The notes: generated by a model not told the origin, from the sequence alone. A DNA stretch of 64,000 bases from Neorhizobium galegae (GCF_017877135.1 NZ_JAGIPH010000014.1:1-64000); one strand, 5' to 3'. Positions 34,351-43,804 are shown, counted from the first letter of the stretch. Made by a program: numbers and translations.

Positions 34351-35277
34351 ATGTTCAAACGCGCATTCATCATCGCGGGCACGTTCGCCGTCGCCGCCAT
34401 TCCGGCTCTGGCGGACACGAAAATCGCCATCGGCACACCGCCGATCGCGGAAGTCGAGGCGGCCTTTGTCGCCAAGGATGAGGGCCTGTTCGACAAGAAC
34501 GGTCTGCAGGTCGAGTTCCTGCCCACCGGCTCGAACCAGACGCTGGTGGCGTCCCTGGTCGCCGGCTCTCATCAGATCGTTGCGGTGTCGCCGACCGTTC
34601 TGCTACAGGCGGTGGAGAGCGGCATCGATCTCGTCGTCGTTGCCAACTGCGGCGTGACAGCGCCGCGCACCGCCAAGAATGTGGGGCTTGCCGTTCGAGA
34701 AGGGGTGGCGATCGAAAAGCCTGAGGATCTCGTTGGGAAGAAGGTCGGAACGCCGAGTATCGGCGGCACGCTCGACATCCTGTTCCGGCAGTGGCTGAAG
34801 CAGAAAAACGTGTCCGAGAAAAGCATTACCTTCATCGAGGTCCCGATCCCCAACACTGCTGATGTGCTGAAGGGTGGCACGATCGATGCCATTATCGCAG
34901 GACAGCCGTCGCTCGGTCGTGCTGTCGCCCAGTCGAATGGCAAGGTGGCCTTCAACTTCATGTCGGAAATCCCGGCGGACCTTCCTTACACGACCTTTGT
35001 GGCGACACGGGAGTGGGCGAAGGCCAATGCCGGGACCATTGCCTCCTTCCGTACGGCCTTCGGCCAGGCGGCGGATTTCATCGGCAAGAACGAGGACAAG
35101 ACCCGCGAGATCGTCTCGAAATATACGCGTCTGCCGGTGGAGGTCCTGAGCAAGATCGAGCTGCCCGAGTGCAAGCCGACCCCGACGGTCTCGGCGCTCG
35201 ACTATCTGCAGAAGGCCATGCAAGAGGGCGGCATGTTGAGCAGCAAGATCGATACCGCCGGCCTGATCGCGCCCTGA
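34351..35277 (+). CDS. ABC transporter substrate-binding protein, NMT1/SsuA-like
   Basis: 308 residues. A signal peptide of about 22 residues ends ALA. The mature protein has the NMT1-like opening (TPPIAEVEAAFVAKDEGLFDKNGL) and a GKKVGTP strand. GAGGAGGAAA precedes the ATG. The ligand is probably a small anion or aromatic acid, judged from neighbours. It leads a six-gene operon that includes a thiamine-diphosphate enzyme. Confidence 0.88.
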   Translation: MFKRAFIIAGTFAVAAIPALADTKIAIGTPPIAEVEAAFVAKDEGLFDKNGLQVEFLPTGSNQTLVASLVAGSHQIVAVSPTVLLQAVESGIDLVVVANCGVTAPRTAKNVGLAVREGVAIEKPEDLVGKKVGTPSIGGTLDILFRQWLKQKNVSEKSITFIEVPIPNTADVLKGGTIDAIIAGQPSLGRAVAQSNGKVAFNFMSEIPADLPYTTFVATREWAKANAGTIASFRTAFGQAADFIGKNEDKTREIVSKYTRLPVEVLSKIELPECKPTPTVSALDYLQKAMQEGGMLSSKIDTAGLIAP

Positions 35278-35352
35278 CCCTTAGCCCGACCGACCAACCA
35301 TCTTTGGCGGGTGGGACACGTCATTGCCCGCCATTCTTCCCAGACAGGTGAT

Positions 35353-37101
35353 ATGATGATTGAGATGACAGGCGCAGAGGCGCTGACCCGGTTGCTCGTT
35401 CCGGAAGCCGTTCCTTTCGTTTTCGGCATTGCGGGCGGCAAGTTGAACGCGCTGCTGCATGCAATTTCCCGCGAGCCGTCGATCCGCTACCTCGGCGTTC
35501 GCCACGAGGCCGCGGGCCCGTTGATGGGCGCTGCGGTTGCCGCCGCAAGCGGGCGGATCTGTGTGGCGCTCGGCGAAATGGGGCCGGGCTCCTCCAACCT
35601 GGTCGGCGGGCTGGGCACCGCCTTCAACAACAATCTGCCGCTCCTGTTGATCACCTCCAACAATCATCTCGCCGCCTCCTATCCGAACCGCGGCATGTTC
35701 ATGGATCTCGATACCCACGCGCTTCTGAAGCCGCTCACCAAATGGAGCGCCGTGGTTCACGATGGGCGCCGGCTGCCCGATCTCGTGCGGGATGCCTTTC
35801 GCCAGGCCCTGACCGGACGGAGGGGGCCGGTTCATCTCGACGTGCCGCAGGAGGTTCTCAGCGGTCGCTTCCAGTTCGATGAAGCCACCTTTTCCCTTGC
35901 GCCGCACCAATATCGATCGGTGGCTGGCCCACGGGCGCCGGCCGGAGAGATCGCACGCGCCGCCGAGATGCTGGCGGGGGCTAGGCGCCCGCTTCTGGTG
36001 GCAGGGGGTGGCGTCGTATCGGCCGAAGGCGGACACCTGTTCCGCAAGCTCATGGATCTCGTCCAGGCACCGGCGCTGACGACGCAGATGGGCATCGGCA
36101 CCGTACCGTCCGATTCGCCCTACTTCATCGGCCAGGGCGGCATCATCGGCGGAGACGCCATTCAGGCGGCCTTTCGGGAGGCGGACGTCATCCTGGCCGT
36201 CGGCTGCCGTTTTTCCTCCTGGCTGTGGGATGACGGCGGCGCGCTGACCAAGGGTGACGCCCAACTCATCAACATCAACATCGACCCGATGAGCCTTGGC
36301 GCGAACACCCCGCATGCGCTCGGGATATGGGCCGATGCAGCCGATGCACTCGAGGATCTCCTGTCTGCACTCGCATCCCGGGCGATGACCAATTGCTCCG
36401 CCTGGCTTGCCCAACTGCGGGGCGTCCACGACGAATACCAGGCAAAGCTGGAGACGATGGCTGAGGACGATGGCGCAGTCATGCATCCGGCGCGCCTCGG
36501 CCGGGAACTCGGCAGGTTGCTGCCGGACGATGCCTTGATCGCCTATGACGGCGGACACACCTCCTTCTGGAGCAATGACCTGACGCCGGTCCCCATCGAG
36601 CGGACGCGCTTTCACGAGCCAGGCATGTGCCAGCTCGGCTTTGGTACCCCCTATGCGGTGGCCCTGAAGTTGCTGTATCCGCAGCGGCCCGTCTTCAACA
36701 TCTGCGGCGACGGCGCCTTCGGCTTTACCCTTTCCGAGCTCGATACAGCGCGGCGTTACGGGCTGCCGATCATCAACATCATCCACAACAACGCCTCCTG
36801 GGGCGTCATCAAGATGGGCCAGCGCAAGACCTTCGATTTCTCCTTCGGCGCCGACCTGGAGGGCACCGACTATGCGCAGATCGCCCGCGGCTTCGGCTGC
36901 CATGGTGAAGTGGTGACGACGGTGGAAGAGCTGGAGCCGGCTCTCGAGCGGGCGATGGTGTCCGGTCTTCCCGCGGTGATCGATTGTCGCGTCCGTTTCG
37001 AGGCGCATCCCAGCATGCCGTATTTCGCGCGGATGAACGCCTATGGATACCCGAAGGGCGCCGGCGCCGGGCCGCATGCAGCACTCGTGAAGGGAGCCTG
37101 A
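35353..37101 (+). CDS. Thiamine-diphosphate-dependent enzyme (acetolactate synthase-like)
   Basis: 582 residues from ATG 35353 (35356 also possible). The three ThDP-enzyme domains are present: PYR with the catalytic glutamate in VRHEAAG near residue 51, a central domain (RRPLLVAGGG), and PP with GDGAFGF...NN near residues 452-480. The family includes acetolactate synthase, glyoxylate carboligase, benzoylformate decarboxylase and sulfopyruvate/sulfoacetaldehyde enzymes; motifs do not separate these. It lies between the binding protein and the ATPase of one transporter. It therefore probably acts on the imported compound or its 2-oxo acid product. Confidence 0.85.
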   Translation: MMIEMTGAEALTRLLVPEAVPFVFGIAGGKLNALLHAISREPSIRYLGVRHEAAGPLMGAAVAAASGRICVALGEMGPGSSNLVGGLGTAFNNNLPLLLITSNNHLAASYPNRGMFMDLDTHALLKPLTKWSAVVHDGRRLPDLVRDAFRQALTGRRGPVHLDVPQEVLSGRFQFDEATFSLAPHQYRSVAGPRAPAGEIARAAEMLAGARRPLLVAGGGVVSAEGGHLFRKLMDLVQAPALTTQMGIGTVPSDSPYFIGQGGIIGGDAIQAAFREADVILAVGCRFSSWLWDDGGALTKGDAQLININIDPMSLGANTPHALGIWADAADALEDLLSALASRAMTNCSAWLAQLRGVHDEYQAKLETMAEDDGAVMHPARLGRELGRLLPDDALIAYDGGHTSFWSNDLTPVPIERTRFHEPGMCQLGFGTPYAVALKLLYPQRPVFNICGDGAFGFTLSELDTARRYGLPIINIIHNNASWGVIKMGQRKTFDFSFGADLEGTDYAQIARGFGCHGEVVTTVEELEPALERAMVSGLPAVIDCRVRFEAHPSMPYFARMNAYGYPKGAGAGPHAALVKGA

Positions 37102-37102
37102 C

Positions 37103-37930
37103 ATGTCGATGACCCGAATGAACGTGCAGGCCGGACAGGTCGAGATGGCGAGCCCCGTTTCGCATGCGGCAGAGCCGCGCATCCGCATTCGCGATGTCAC
37201 ACTCTCCTATGGCGCCCTCCAGATCATCGGCGGCATCAGCATCGACATTGCGCCGGGGGAAAGCCTCTGCGTGATCGGCCCCTCCGGTTGCGGCAAGACG
37301 ACCCTGCTGCGCATGCTTGCGGGGTTGGCGCGGCCCACATCCGGTGCCGTGGAGCTTGATGGATCGGCTCTCGGTGGGCCGGATCGCTCGGTGGCGATCG
37401 TCTTCCAGGATTATGGCAAGGCGCTCCTACCGTGGCGTACGGCGGCCGGAAACGTGTCGCTGGCACTGGAAGCCCGCGGCTGCCCCGCCCGGGAGCGTCC
37501 GCCGATCATCCGCGAGCTTCTGGAAAAGATCGGGCTCGGCCGCCATGCGGACAAATATCCTTCGGAAATGTCGGGCGGCATGCAGCAGCGCCTTCAGATT
37601 GCCCGGTGCCTTGCCCAGGAGCCGAAGGTGCTTCTGATGGACGAGCCCTTCGGTGCACTGGACGCCATGACACGGCAGGCCCTGCAGGACGAAGTTCTCT
37701 CGCTCGTTGCAACGACCGGTGCAACCATGGTCTTCGTCACCCACGATCTGGAGGAGGCGATCTATCTGGGCGATCGCATCGTCTGCCTCCAGCCCAATCC
37801 CGGCCGTGTCGGCCGCATGGTGGATGTCCGGCTGGCGCATCCGCGTGATCAGCTTGTCACCCGCGAGGACCCGGAATTCCTGCGCCTCCGCAGAGAGCTC
37901 TACGATCTCATCAAGGATGATCACCAATGA
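37103..37930 (+). CDS. ABC transporter ATP-binding protein (SsuB/TauB type)
   Basis: 275 residues. Walker A GPSGCGKTT, Q-loop VFQDYGKALLPW, signature MSGGMQQRLQIARC, Walker B VLLMDEPFGALD and switch FVTHDLEEA are intact. A start codon 1 nt after the ThDP-enzyme stop and a 4-bp overlap with the next permease show operon structure. Confidence 0.93.
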   Translation: MSMTRMNVQAGQVEMASPVSHAAEPRIRIRDVTLSYGALQIIGGISIDIAPGESLCVIGPSGCGKTTLLRMLAGLARPTSGAVELDGSALGGPDRSVAIVFQDYGKALLPWRTAAGNVSLALEARGCPARERPPIIRELLEKIGLGRHADKYPSEMSGGMQQRLQIARCLAQEPKVLLMDEPFGALDAMTRQALQDEVLSLVATTGATMVFVTHDLEEAIYLGDRIVCLQPNPGRVGRMVDVRLAHPRDQLVTREDPEFLRLRRELYDLIKDDHQ

Positions 37931-38697
37931 GGGCGGCGTTCAGAACCAGCTGGCGGGCTGCCCTGCTTCCGGTCGTCGTCATTGTGGCGGCGCAGGTCGC
38001 CGCGACCGTCACGCAGCTGGAAAGCGACAGCCTCGCAAGCCCTCTTGCCATCGTTGCGGCCTTCTTCTCCGTCCTCAAGGATGGTTCCCTCATGCGGGCG
38101 TCCCTTGATACACTGATGGCCGCCTTCTGCGGCTGTGTCATCGGTGTCGGCGCCGGCTCCTTGCTCGGCATCCTCCTCGGGCTCTTTCGCCTGGCCGATG
38201 ACGCACTCGATCTCACCATCGAACTGCTGCGGCCCGTTCCCGTGGTGGCGCTCATTCCGGTGGTGATGATGCTGCTGGGCTTTGGCGCGCGCATGGAGAT
38301 CGTCATCATCGCGCTCGGGCTGCTTTGGCCTTCGGTCGTTCTGGCGCGCACGGCAGTGAGGGAGGTCGAGCCACGGCTGATGGAGGTTTCGGCCGTTCTG
38401 CAACTGGGCTTTCCGGCCAGACTTTCGAAGATCGTCTTGCCGGCCATCCTGCCGCAACTCTTCATGTCGCTCAAACTTGCCGCCGGTTATGCCCTCGTCG
38501 TTGCGGTGACGGTGGAAATCACCGCCAATCCCTTCGGCCTCGGCTACGGCATCATGATGGCGCAGCAGGCGCTGCGGCCGGCGGAAATGTTTGCCTACCT
38601 CATCTGGATCGGCGTGATCGGCTGGCTGGTCAGCCTTGTGCTGATGGCAGCGCAACGCCGGTTCTTCCCGGCCTTCGCCAAGGGAGAGACACGATGA
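37927..38697 (+). CDS. ABC transporter permease (SsuC/TauC type), first of pair
   Basis: 256 residues with six membrane segments and a cytoplasmic coupling loop (LMEVSAVLQLGFPARLSKIVLPAIL). It overlaps the ATPase stop and the next permease start by ATGA junctions. Confidence 0.9.
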   Translation: MRAAFRTSWRAALLPVVVIVAAQVAATVTQLESDSLASPLAIVAAFFSVLKDGSLMRASLDTLMAAFCGCVIGVGAGSLLGILLGLFRLADDALDLTIELLRPVPVVALIPVVMMLLGFGARMEIVIIALGLLWPSVVLARTAVREVEPRLMEVSAVLQLGFPARLSKIVLPAILPQLFMSLKLAAGYALVVAVTVEITANPFGLGYGIMMAQQALRPAEMFAYLIWIGVIGWLVSLVLMAAQRRFFPAFAKGETR

Positions 38698-39461
38698 AGC
38701 AACTTTCCATGCAAAAACTTCTGCTGGGGCTGCTCGGCCTTGCGACGTTCATCCTCGTCTGGAAGGTCATCACCGATTTTAAGCTCGTCTCGCCGATCTT
38801 CTTCCCAAGCCCCGCGCGCACCTGGACCGCGCTCTTGAAAGGTCTTGCCGGGGGTCCGCTTCTGGCGCAGACCCTGGAGACGGTACAGCGCATGCTGCTC
38901 GGCTGGCTTCTTGCCTCGCTCGCCGGGATCATGCTTGGCGCCCTCATCGGCGTGTCACGCCGGGCGCGTGCCTTCATCGCGCCAACACTGGAACTGTTGC
39001 GTCCGCTTCCGGCCTCCGCGATGATCCCCATCGCAATCGCCTTTCTGGGTTTCTCCGACCAGATGGTGCTGGTGGTGATCGCCTTTGGTGCGCTCTGGCC
39101 GATGCTGCTTGCAACGATCCACGGCTTCTCGGCCATGGAGCCCCGGCTTTATGAGGTGAGCGCCGTCCTTGGTCTCAGCCGTCTGCAGGTCATCCGGAAA
39201 CTCGCCCTGCCAAGCGCCATGCCGATGATCCTTGCCAGCCTGCGTCTCGGCCTCACCATTTCCCTGATCCTTGCCGTCGTTGGCGAGATGCTGGCAAGTC
39301 GCGAGGGGCTGGGCCAGAGCATTCTGCTCGCAAGCCGCAGCTTCCGTTCGGCGGATCTGTTCGCGGGCATTGTCATCCTCGGCGCCATCGGCCTGGTTGG
39401 CAGCGGCCTGCTATCGCTTGCGGAGCAACGGTTGCTGCGTTGGCAGGCCGTTACCCGTTAA
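38694..39461 (+). CDS. ABC transporter permease (SsuC/TauC type), second of pair
   Basis: 255 residues with six membrane segments and coupling loop LYEVSAVLGLSRLQVIRKLALPSAM. ATG 38694 overlaps the previous stop. A longer frame back to 38325 lies inside the preceding gene and is rejected. Two different permeases imply a heterodimeric channel. Confidence 0.9.
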   Translation: MKQLSMQKLLLGLLGLATFILVWKVITDFKLVSPIFFPSPARTWTALLKGLAGGPLLAQTLETVQRMLLGWLLASLAGIMLGALIGVSRRARAFIAPTLELLRPLPASAMIPIAIAFLGFSDQMVLVVIAFGALWPMLLATIHGFSAMEPRLYEVSAVLGLSRLQVIRKLALPSAMPMILASLRLGLTISLILAVVGEMLASREGLGQSILLASRSFRSADLFAGIVILGAIGLVGSGLLSLAEQRLLRWQAVTR

Positions 39462-39492
39462 TTTCAAAAATCACCGAAAACTGGATCGTCCC

Positions 39493-39927
39493 ATGTTGAA
39501 GCTCTCTGACGCCACGATCATCATCGACGCCGCCCTTGCCGAGGCGCGGTCCCGCAGCTTTGCGCCGCTCGCCGTCGCCGTCCTTGATGCCGGAGGTCAT
39601 CTCGTCGCCTACAAGCGGGAGGATGGGGCCGGTATCGTCCGTTTCGATATCGCCTATGGCAAGGCCTGGGGCTCGCTCGGCATGGGGTTCGGCACCCGCG
39701 AACTGACGGAGCGCGCGGCAAAGAACCCTGCCTTCATCACTATTTTGGCGACTGTCAGCGGCGGGCGCATGGTGCCTTCGCCGGGCGGCGTTCTGATCGT
39801 GGATGCGCAGGGCGTGGTGATCGGTGCCGTCGGCATTTCCGGCGACATTGGCGACAATGACGAAATCTGCGCCATCCTCGGGATCGAAAAAGCGGGATTC
39901 CGCGCGGCTCCGAAGGCTGTTGCATAA
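39493..39927 (+). CDS. GlcG/HbpS-family (DUF336) protein
   Basis: 144 residues, full family length. The pattern is typical: an N-terminal helix, LAVAVLDAGGHLVAYKREDGA, then GGRMVPSPGGVLIVD and a VGISGD loop near the end. Homologues bind haem or aromatic/cobalamin-like cofactors, or accompany degradation operons as enzymes or chaperones; the role is uncertain. It is 31 nt after the permease gene and so the last gene of the operon. Confidence 0.85.
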   Translation: MLKLSDATIIIDAALAEARSRSFAPLAVAVLDAGGHLVAYKREDGAGIVRFDIAYGKAWGSLGMGFGTRELTERAAKNPAFITILATVSGGRMVPSPGGVLIVDAQGVVIGAVGISGDIGDNDEICAILGIEKAGFRAAPKAVA

Positions 39928-40017
39928 GCGGTTGCCGGGGCGGTCGCCGCGAGGAGGCGGCACCTCTCCCGACACTGGCGCCAGACAAAGAAGGGTTCAC
40001 GCATGAGGGAGGAAAAC

Positions 40018-40962
40018 ATGCGATCGGTTCATAAAGTGCTCACCATCCTGGCCGGCGTGGCCATGGGCACGGCGGCCCAGGCGCAGATGTCGTCAAACCC
40101 GCCGGAGGTGGGGGAGGGCGTTCGCGCCTTTGACGACCGCCTTGGTCCCGATGTCGTCAAGGGCGTGACCGCGCTTTATCGTCCGCTTCACGAGGCAGCC
40201 TCAAAGGATGGTGTCATCGTGACCAGGGACATCACCTATGGCGAGGGCGAGAGGCAGAAGCTTGATCTCTATGTGCCCACCGACATACCGGCTGGTGCAA
40301 AGGTGCCGATCCTGCTGTTTGCCCATGGTGGCGGCTTTGTTCGGGGCGACAAGCAGGATGTTGCACATTTCGGCTATTACTTTGCCCAGCACGGCATCGC
40401 GACTGCCTTGATCAATTACGGCTTTGCGCCGCAGGCGCGCTTTCCTTCCGGGGGAGAGGATGTCGGCAAGGCGGTCGCCTGGCTGAAAGCCAATGCCGCT
40501 GCCCATTCCGGCGATATCCGCTCCATCTTCGTGTCCGGCAATTCCGCCGGGGCGACGCACGCCGCCACCTACGGATTCCTTCGTTCGGCGCCAACATCCG
40601 ACGACGGCGTGCGCGGCCTGATCCTGATATCGATCCCGACTGCGGATTCCGAAGATCTCGGCCCGCAGGACAAGATCTATTATGGAGAGGATGCCAGCCA
40701 GTACCCGCAGATGTCGATCATCCGCCATGTCGGTGACCGCAGGCTACCGGTGTTCATGGCGGTGGCGGAAAACGACATGCCGTCCATTCAGAGGCAAAAC
40801 AAGCGGCTCCTTGATGCTCTCTTCCAGCGGGACGGCAAGCTGCCGATCTTCAAGACAGCCTTGGGGCACAACCATATATCGATCATCGAGCATTTCGGCA
40901 CGGCCGACGAAAGCCTCGGCCCGGATATCCTGGAATTCATTCGGGAAAACCTGGCGAAGTAG
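40018..40962 (+). CDS. Secreted carboxylesterase/lipase-like alpha/beta hydrolase (HSL/BD-FAE type)
   Basis: 314 residues from ATG 40018. An overlapping ATG at 40003 sits on the Shine-Dalgarno (GAGGGAGGAAAAC), so 40018 is preferred. It begins with a signal peptide ending AQAQ. HGGGFVRGD (oxyanion hole) is near residue 103, the nucleophile is in GNSAG near 176, and late AEND and GHNH segments supply the acid and histidine. It would cleave an ester outside the cytoplasm, perhaps releasing an aromatic acid for the transporter just upstream. It converges with the GntR gene, 10 bp apart. Confidence 0.85.
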   Translation: MRSVHKVLTILAGVAMGTAAQAQMSSNPPEVGEGVRAFDDRLGPDVVKGVTALYRPLHEAASKDGVIVTRDITYGEGERQKLDLYVPTDIPAGAKVPILLFAHGGGFVRGDKQDVAHFGYYFAQHGIATALINYGFAPQARFPSGGEDVGKAVAWLKANAAAHSGDIRSIFVSGNSAGATHAATYGFLRSAPTSDDGVRGLILISIPTADSEDLGPQDKIYYGEDASQYPQMSIIRHVGDRRLPVFMAVAENDMPSIQRQNKRLLDALFQRDGKLPIFKTALGHNHISIIEHFGTADESLGPDILEFIRENLAK

Positions 40963-40972
40963 CTGCCCGGTG

Positions 40973-41698
40973 TCAGGCGGACGTTGGTGGCTCCAACGCG
41001 CCCCCGTCCGTCTTTTCCAGATCCTCCCGGATAAACTCGGCGGTCTGCTGGTAATGCCACTGGAGCAGGTCGAGAGCCTCGCTGGTTTTGCGGTCAAGAA
41101 CCGCCTTCAGGATGTCGCCATGTTCCTGGTTGACCTTTCGCACCCTGAACGCCTTTCGGCTGGAGAGCGCGCGATACCGGTTCAACCGGTCTGCCAACTG
41201 CTCGCAAAAGCCGATCAGCGGGCGTGACCCGCAGCCGTTGATCAGGGACGCGTGGAAGGCCCGGTGCAGGCGCTCCCATTCCGGATTGCTCTCGAAACGG
41301 TCGGGATTGAGGGAGCGAGGCGCACGTTCCAGCCGGTGATGCGCGACCAGCAGGGCCTCCTCCCAGGCGGCATTGGCATTGGCCATCGATTCCCGCAGCG
41401 CCAGCCCCTCCACCCAGCAGCGGGTCTTGGTCAACTCACCCAGTTCTTCCAGACTGATCGGTTTGACAAAAAAGCCACGCTGCTCCTTGCCGATCACCAG
41501 ATCTTCCGTCGTCAGCCGGTTCAGCGCTTCGCGCAGCGGTGTCTGGCCCGCCTCGTAATGTTCCATCAGGAAGCGCAGTTGCAGCTTGCGGCCCGGCTCC
41601 AGCACCGCTGACAGGATATCCCCCTTCAGGCGCTCGTAGATGCTGGTTGCCTGCGTGGCCGGGGTGTCGACCCCTTTGTTCGGCACGTCAATCTTCAT
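40973..41698 (-). CDS. GntR-family transcriptional regulator (FCD subfamily)
   Basis: 241 residues from ATG 41698. The winged helix has ERLKGDILSAVLEPGRKLQLRFLMEHYEAGQTPLREAL with the GntR spacing. The FCD domain follows (ERLHRAFHASLINGCG is a ligand/metal segment). The frame is open to 41878, but those 60 codons cover the AT-rich promoter. It is divergent from the amidohydrolase-led aromatic operon, its likely target. Confidence 0.9.
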   Translation of the reverse strand: MKIDVPNKGVDTPATQATSIYERLKGDILSAVLEPGRKLQLRFLMEHYEAGQTPLREALNRLTTEDLVIGKEQRGFFVKPISLEELGELTKTRCWVEGLALRESMANANAAWEEALLVAHHRLERAPRSLNPDRFESNPEWERLHRAFHASLINGCGSRPLIGFCEQLADRLNRYRALSSRKAFRVRKVNQEHGDILKAVLDRKTSEALDLLQWHYQQTAEFIREDLEKTDGGALEPPTSA

Positions 41699-41747
41699 CA
41701 GTTTCCACCGCTGTCGTGCATTTTCTATACACCGTTTATGAGCAAAG

Positions 41748-41768
41748 GCAAAATTTATAAATTTTTGC
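41748..41768. promoter_or_regulatory. Candidate GntR operator in the aromatic-operon control region
   Basis: GCAAAA...TTTTGC arms flank ATTTATAAAT in a 21-nt near-palindrome. It lies in the most AT-rich stretch of this part of the window, between the divergent GntR (41698) and amidohydrolase (41820) starts. It probably overlaps both promoters. Confidence 0.5.
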
Positions 41769-41819
41769 TTTACGGAAGAAATTTTGTAGATTACGAAAAG
41801 GGCATCGGAGGAGGAAAGA

Positions 41820-42881
41820 ATGCGGCACGGACTGAACAGTTCAGGGCGCTTCAGGAGCGGTTGTGGTTGCGTCGGCATCGACGTTCATTGCCATGTCGTT
41901 CCCTCAAGCTTTCCGCCGGTGCCCGGCGCAACGCCGCTCTCCGGCTGGCCGTCCATGACTGCTGTCCAGGATTGCCATGCAACGGTCGTCATTGATGACA
42001 GGCCGTATCGCACAGTCAGCGATGCCTGCTGGGTGGCTGAACGTCGGATCGCGGAGATGGACCGCGCCGGCATCGCCGTTCAGGCGCTTTCGCCCATGCC
42101 GGAATTATTCGGCTACTGGATCGAGGCGGAAGCGGCCTTGCATCTCGTGCGTCACGTCAATGATGTGATTGCGGCACTGGTGCAGGAAGGGCAGGGGCGT
42201 TTCGTCGGCCTCGGCGGCCTGCCCATGCAGGATATCGATCTTGCTATTGCCGAATTGCAGCGCCTGATGGCTCTTCCCGGATTTTGCGGCGTCGAGATCG
42301 GTAGCAATATCAACGGCACCGCCATTGGCGATACGCACTTCCATGCCCTCTTCGCCGAGGCGGAACGGCTGGGTGCCGCAGTCTTCGTGCATGCGGTTCG
42401 CCCGACCGGCATGGACCGGCTGGTCGGCCCGGCGGCGCTGCAGCAGGTGCTGGCTTATCCCACCGATGTCGGGCTTGCCGCCGCTTCGGTCATCACCGGC
42501 GGATTGCTGCAGAGATTCCCGAACCTGCGCATCGCCTTCAGCCATGGCGGCGGCACCTTCGCGGCTCTTCTGCCACGTCTCCAGCAGGGCTACCACGCTT
42601 TTCCGGCCGTGCGCGACAGCCTGCCCGAGGCGCCGCTGGAGCAGGCGCGCAAGCTCTACGTGGATGCCCTCGTTTTCGACGAGGACATGCTGAAGCGCAT
42701 CGTCTCGGTCTTTGGCGAGGACCGGGTGATGCTCGGCACGGACTACCCGTTCAATTTCCGCGAGATGGAACCGGTGGCACGGATTGAACAGGCCTTTGCG
42801 GATCCCACGCTGCGCGAGCGGCTGACCTTCGCCAATGCGCTGGCCTTTCTTGGATTGGATGAGGAGACGGTATCGAGATGA
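41820..42881 (+). CDS. Amidohydrolase-2 family enzyme (ACMSD-like hydrolase/decarboxylase)
   Basis: 353 residues. Metal-site features of the amidohydrolase-2 group are present: HCH near residues 23-25 (DVHCHVVP), a histidine in FVHAVRPTG, one in FSHGGGTF and an aspartate in LGTDYPFNF. The family contains decarboxylases of aromatic and semialdehyde acids (ACMSD, gamma-resorcylate decarboxylase) as well as hydrolases. GGAGGAGGAAAG precedes the ATG. It leads the meta-cleavage operon; its stop overlaps the dioxygenase start (ATGA). The likely job is decarboxylation or hydrolysis of a ring or ring-cleavage acid. Confidence 0.85.
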   Translation: MRHGLNSSGRFRSGCGCVGIDVHCHVVPSSFPPVPGATPLSGWPSMTAVQDCHATVVIDDRPYRTVSDACWVAERRIAEMDRAGIAVQALSPMPELFGYWIEAEAALHLVRHVNDVIAALVQEGQGRFVGLGGLPMQDIDLAIAELQRLMALPGFCGVEIGSNINGTAIGDTHFHALFAEAERLGAAVFVHAVRPTGMDRLVGPAALQQVLAYPTDVGLAAASVITGGLLQRFPNLRIAFSHGGGTFAALLPRLQQGYHAFPAVRDSLPEAPLEQARKLYVDALVFDEDMLKRIVSVFGEDRVMLGTDYPFNFREMEPVARIEQAFADPTLRERLTFANALAFLGLDEETVSR

Positions 42882-43771
42882 CGGACTTTCCCGTATCGGC
42901 CCTGCGCAGCGTGGAACTCGGCACGCCGGATCTTGTCGCATCGGTGGACTTCTACACCCGGGTCTGGGGGCTGGAGAAGGTTGCAGAGGCTGAGAACAAG
43001 GTGTTTCTGGCCGCAACTGGCGATGACTGCCACGTGCTGGAACTGAAGCAGAGCGAACGTTCGGAACTGCGCAAGATCACCTTTCGCGCGCGCTGCGCCG
43101 ACGATCTCGCCGCGCTTTATGAAAAGGCGGTGGCCTTCGGCTGCACGGTGCTGCGCGAGCCGGGCGCTGCCGATCCGCTGACCGGCGGGCGCAGGTTCGT
43201 CATCCGCGAACCGCAAGGCTCCGTTCTGGAATTCGTGCATGGCGACCGCCGCAAGGAGGCCCGCATCGTGCCGAACAAGGTGCTGCGGTTGGCGCATGTC
43301 AACATCAACAGCGCCGACATCGAGGCCCTGTCCGACTTCTACCGCAAGGTGCTCGGCTTCCGCCTCACCGACCGATCGAAGCTCATGGCCTTCCTCAGCT
43401 GCAACAGCGACCACCACGCCGTGGTGCTGGCCGAGGCGGCGAACCACGGCCTCAACCATATCGCCTTCCTGATGCCGGATCTGGAATCGGTGATGCGGGG
43501 CTCCGGTCTCGTCGTCGATCACGGCACGCCGATCGGATGGGGCGTCGGACGCCACGGCCCTGGCGACAATGTATTCGCCTACTTCGTCGATCCGATGGGC
43601 GTGGTCATCGAATACACCGCTGAAGTCCTGCAGGTGAACGAGAGCTACCGCGTGAAGGGACCGGACGAATGGGTGTGGCCACCCGGCCGGACGGACCATT
43701 GGGGCATTGCGCCGCCGAAAAGCGAGGCCTGCAAGAAAGCCCAGATTTCCATCGGATTTTCCGGCACCTGA
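42878..43771 (+). CDS. Extradiol ring-cleavage dioxygenase (two-domain VOC family)
   Basis: 297 residues made of two vicinal-oxygen-chelate modules. Iron ligands fit the type I pattern in the second half: histidine in LAHVNINS, histidine in HGLNHIAFL and glutamate in VVIEYTAEV. Homologues are catechol 2,3-dioxygenase and 2,3-dihydroxybiphenyl 1,2-dioxygenase. It would open a catecholic ring in the cytoplasm and pass the product to the downstream hydrolase. It is translationally coupled to the amidohydrolase. Confidence 0.88.
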   Translation: MTDFPVSALRSVELGTPDLVASVDFYTRVWGLEKVAEAENKVFLAATGDDCHVLELKQSERSELRKITFRARCADDLAALYEKAVAFGCTVLREPGAADPLTGGRRFVIREPQGSVLEFVHGDRRKEARIVPNKVLRLAHVNINSADIEALSDFYRKVLGFRLTDRSKLMAFLSCNSDHHAVVLAEAANHGLNHIAFLMPDLESVMRGSGLVVDHGTPIGWGVGRHGPGDNVFAYFVDPMGVVIEYTAEVLQVNESYRVKGPDEWVWPPGRTDHWGIAPPKSEACKKAQISIGFSGT

Positions 43772-43804
43772 TGCCGCCGTCCCATCTATTGCAGAGGCTT
43801 ATCC

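Noticed and set aside
35281..37200. 639-codon open frame antisense to the ThDP enzyme
   Set aside because: It mirrors a well-supported gene, is rich in Arg, Gly and His, has no domain and no RBS. Long antisense frames are expected at this GC content.
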